Source: an uncultured Plesiomonas sp.
GTDB taxonomy: Bacteria > Pseudomonadota > Gammaproteobacteria > Enterobacterales > CAMTGL01
Reading direction: 5' to 3'
Length of the DNA stretch: 7,709 nt
Assembly: GCA_947071955.1 (NCBI GenBank)
Contig: CAMTGL010000093.1
Coordinates: 1-7,709 of the forward strand
Part shown: one piece after another, positions 6,353 through 7,709 of the stretch
Numbering within the stretch: position 1 is the first letter of the stretch
Layout: every line of letters starts with the position of its first letter
The notes under the pieces: generated by a model
Told to the model about the DNA's origin: nothing
The model's input: only the letters and a program-made list of their open reading frames with translations
Databases searched by the model: none
Made by a program: the position numbers and the translations under genes

Positions 6353-6382
6353 TTTACTCTCGATTATTTTATGCTCGATTAC
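6353..6382 (-). repeat. Tandem pair of 15-bp units upstream of ibaG
   Basis: Units 6353-6367 and 6368-6382 abut exactly and agree at 12 of 15 positions, sharing TTTA and CTCGATTA (plus strand). The unit nearer ibaG carries its GAGAG ribosome-binding segment. The CTCGATTA core recurs before murA at 6084-6091. This may be a small local duplication or a recognition site in the mRNA. Confidence 0.5.
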
Positions 6383-6393
6383 TTTGGGTCGTG

Positions 6394-6735
6394 CTACACA
6401 GGGTGACTGTCTGTTTTAGATTCAGGCATGTTGATATACGGCGACATAATCTTAGTCAGATTCGATAAATCGATCAGTGTGACGAGGGCACTTGGTATAT
6501 TAACCAGTGTACAAATGCTGCCCTTTTCACTGGCTTCTACCAGCAATGTCATCAAAAATGCCAACCCAGCTGAATCAATCCGTTTTAATCGGCTTAGATC
6601 AATCTCATACGCCTGCTGCGCGGGGATGAGATTATCACGCTCGGCCCAAAAATCGAGTAGAGAATCACGGTCGAGCTCTCCAGTAAGGAGAACACGACCT
6701 GATTGTTCCGGCAGCCATTGTACACGTGCTGTCAT
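6394..6735 (-). CDS. mlaB: STAS-domain protein MlaB of the phospholipid transporter
   Basis: This 113-residue protein has a single STAS domain. Family features are a beta-rich start with LLTGELDRDSLLDFW (16-30), then the strand-turn EIDLSRLKRIDSAGLAFL (44-61) with Ser55 at the conserved Ser/Thr position. In E. coli MlaB binds the cytoplasmic ATPase MlaF of the MlaFEDB complex and is required for its stability and ATPase activity. The protein is somewhat longer than the 97 residues of E. coli MlaB, mainly at the C-terminus (PESKTDSHPV), which looks unstructured. Its ATG overlaps the mlaC stop codon by one base (TAATG), and no good ribosome binding site is seen. Translation is therefore probably coupled to mlaC. 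Confidence 0.92.
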   Translation of the reverse strand: MTARVQWLPEQSGRVLLTGELDRDSLLDFWAERDNLIPAQQAYEIDLSRLKRIDSAGLAFLMTLLVEASEKGSICTLVNIPSALVTLIDLSNLTKIMSPYINMPESKTDSHPV

Positions 6736-7361
6736 TAGCTTTTCTGCTTTAATGTGATAGGAACGGCGGCAGAATCTTTCAGTACTTTGGTCAGTGCATC
6801 AATACCACCAGAGCGCAGTACACCGGCCCACTCATTTTGTTTGGTAGAGATCATGCTGATGCCTTCGGCAATCATGTCATACGCTTGCCATTCACCCGTT
6901 TTGCTGTTTTTACGCCACTTGAAATCAAGGCGGGTTGGCGTTTTGCCAGGCTCAAGCACATCAACGCGAATAGAAACGATGTTGCTGTCACCAAGTGGCT
7001 TCTCTTTTTCAATATTCAGATTCTGGCCTGAGTACAAGGTTAGTGCCTGTGCATAGGCTTGTACCAGATACTGATCAAACGCGGCAAAGTACGCTGTACG
7101 CTGGGCTTCAGTGGCTTCTTTGAAGTAACGGCCAAGCACCAGTGAACCGGCATAACGCACATGCACATAAGGCATCAGCTCTTTGCGCACAATATCCTTA
7201 AGCATATTAGGGTTTTGCTTAATCTGTGGCTGTTTGTTTTTCAAATCAGTAAACAGCTGATCAGCCACTTGGTTCATTAATACATACGGGTTACTGGTGT
7301 CAGCAGCATGCGCCCAAGGGGTGATAACCAGCAGAGCCAGCATCATAAAACGCTTCCACAT
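6735..7361 (-). CDS. mlaC: Periplasmic phospholipid-binding protein MlaC
   Basis: This 208-residue protein is close to the 211 residues of E. coli MlaC (Ttg2D/tol_Tgt2 family). It is the soluble shuttle that carries phospholipid between the outer-membrane MlaA complex and inner-membrane MlaFEDB, keeping the outer leaflet free of phospholipid. A signal peptide spans about residues 1-19 (MWKRF, hydrophobic core, AHA before the cleavage site). Conserved blocks include LMPYVHVRYAGSLVLGRY (62-79), AQRTAYFAAF (86-95), LDFKWRKNSKTGEWQAYDM (145-163) and AEGISMISTKQNEW (165-178). The ATG has a strong AGGAG site at 7371-7375, nine bases upstream. It lies 26 bases after mlaD and overlaps mlaB by one base. 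Confidence 0.97.
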   Translation of the reverse strand: MWKRFMMLALLVITPWAHAADTSNPYVLMNQVADQLFTDLKNKQPQIKQNPNMLKDIVRKELMPYVHVRYAGSLVLGRYFKEATEAQRTAYFAAFDQYLVQAYAQALTLYSGQNLNIEKEKPLGDSNIVSIRVDVLEPGKTPTRLDFKWRKNSKTGEWQAYDMIAEGISMISTKQNEWAGVLRSGGIDALTKVLKDSAAVPITLKQKS

Positions 7362-7387
7362 ATTCGGTATCTCCTAAACGTTATTCT

Positions 7388-7709
7388 TTAATGTGCGCCA
7401 GCTGAACTTTCTGCCGCATTGGTTGTGTTGTTACTGCCACCGGTGTTGTACAAGAACTGACCTATCAGATCTTCAAGCACCATGGCGGATTTGGTGTCTT
7501 CTATTTTATCGCCATCTTTCAAAATGGCGGTATCGGTATCAATGAAACCCGGCGTCAGTGATAAATATTGCTCACCTAACAGCCCTGAGGTACGAATCGA
7601 CAGTGAGCTGGTTTCAGGAATATCGTTATATTTGGCTAAAATACTCAGTTCCACTTGGGGCAGATAGCTGCTGGTGTTCAGTGAAATAGCGGTGACCCGA
7701 CCGATAACC
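7388..7709 (-). CDS. mlaD: MCE-domain protein MlaD, C-terminal part (cut by window edge)
   Basis: The reading frame is open to the right edge, so the gene's 5' part lies outside; 106 C-terminal residues are visible. They begin VIGRVTAISLNTSSYLPQ and include the MCE-domain signature SSLSIRTSGLLGEQYLSL, followed by TAILKDGDKIEDTKSAMVLEDLIGQFLY. This matches the C-terminal half of E. coli MlaD (183 residues). MlaD is an inner-membrane-anchored periplasmic protein whose hexameric ring forms the lipid channel on the MlaFE transporter. The tail after QFLYNTGG is low-complexity (Asn, Thr, Ala, Ser), as is common at the MlaD C-terminus. A GTG at 7652-7654 is an internal valine codon, not the start. 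Confidence 0.95.
   Translation of the reverse strand, partial: VIGRVTAISLNTSSYLPQVELSILAKYNDIPETSSLSIRTSGLLGEQYLSLTPGFIDTDTAILKDGDKIEDTKSAMVLEDLIGQFLYNTGGSNNTTNAAESSAGAH

Noticed and set aside
7388..7654. Separate small protein starting at the GTG at 7654
   Set aside because: The frame continues open to the window edge and the upstream residues match MlaD, so the GTG is an internal valine codon.
1..7709. CRISPR array, tRNA, insertion sequence or defence-type cassette
   Set aside because: No regular repeat-spacer structure, tRNA-like fold, transposase or unexplained gene was seen on reading both strands; all sizeable coding space belongs to known conserved genes.

Overview
The window is a stretch of ordinary chromosome from a gammaproteobacterium of moderate G+C content. 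Every gene is a recognisable conserved housekeeping or envelope gene, full length except the one cut by the right edge. The ZapE, DegQ, DegS, MurA, IbaG and Mla proteins all resemble those of Escherichia coli. The gene order and sequences would fit an Aeromonadales/Alteromonadales-type organism (for example a Tolumonas relative), but the genus is a guess from memory.

Layout. The left edge (1-140) holds a strong leftward promoter and structured leader, most likely of the rplM-rpsI ribosomal protein operon, whose genes lie outside the window. Then come zapE (minus strand) and, divergently, zapG (plus strand), both linked to cell division and envelope growth. Next are two paralogous HtrA proteases on the plus strand: degQ (secreted periplasmic, two PDZ domains) and degS (membrane-anchored, one PDZ domain). 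Three inverted repeats, two of them terminator-like, separate degQ from degS. A strong bidirectional terminator at 4745-4783 divides this half from a convergent minus-strand operon.

The right half, read leftward, is mlaD (partial), mlaC, mlaB, ibaG and murA. This is the 3' part of the widely conserved mlaFEDCB-ibaG-murA cluster. The Mla proteins move phospholipids between outer and inner membranes, IbaG is a BolA-family protein linked to Fe-S/glutaredoxin chemistry, and MurA performs the first committed step of peptidoglycan synthesis.

The shared theme is envelope building and envelope stress. DegS is the sensor protease that starts the sigma-E response, DegQ is a periplasmic quality-control protease, Mla maintains outer-membrane asymmetry, MurA feeds the cell wall, and ZapE/ZapG act at the division site or in envelope growth. 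I found no mobile element, CRISPR array, tRNA, rRNA or new defence-type system. The points worth a second look are regulatory: the rplM leader, a sigma-E-like promoter before degQ, the hairpins between degQ and degS, and a short repeated motif before ibaG and murA.
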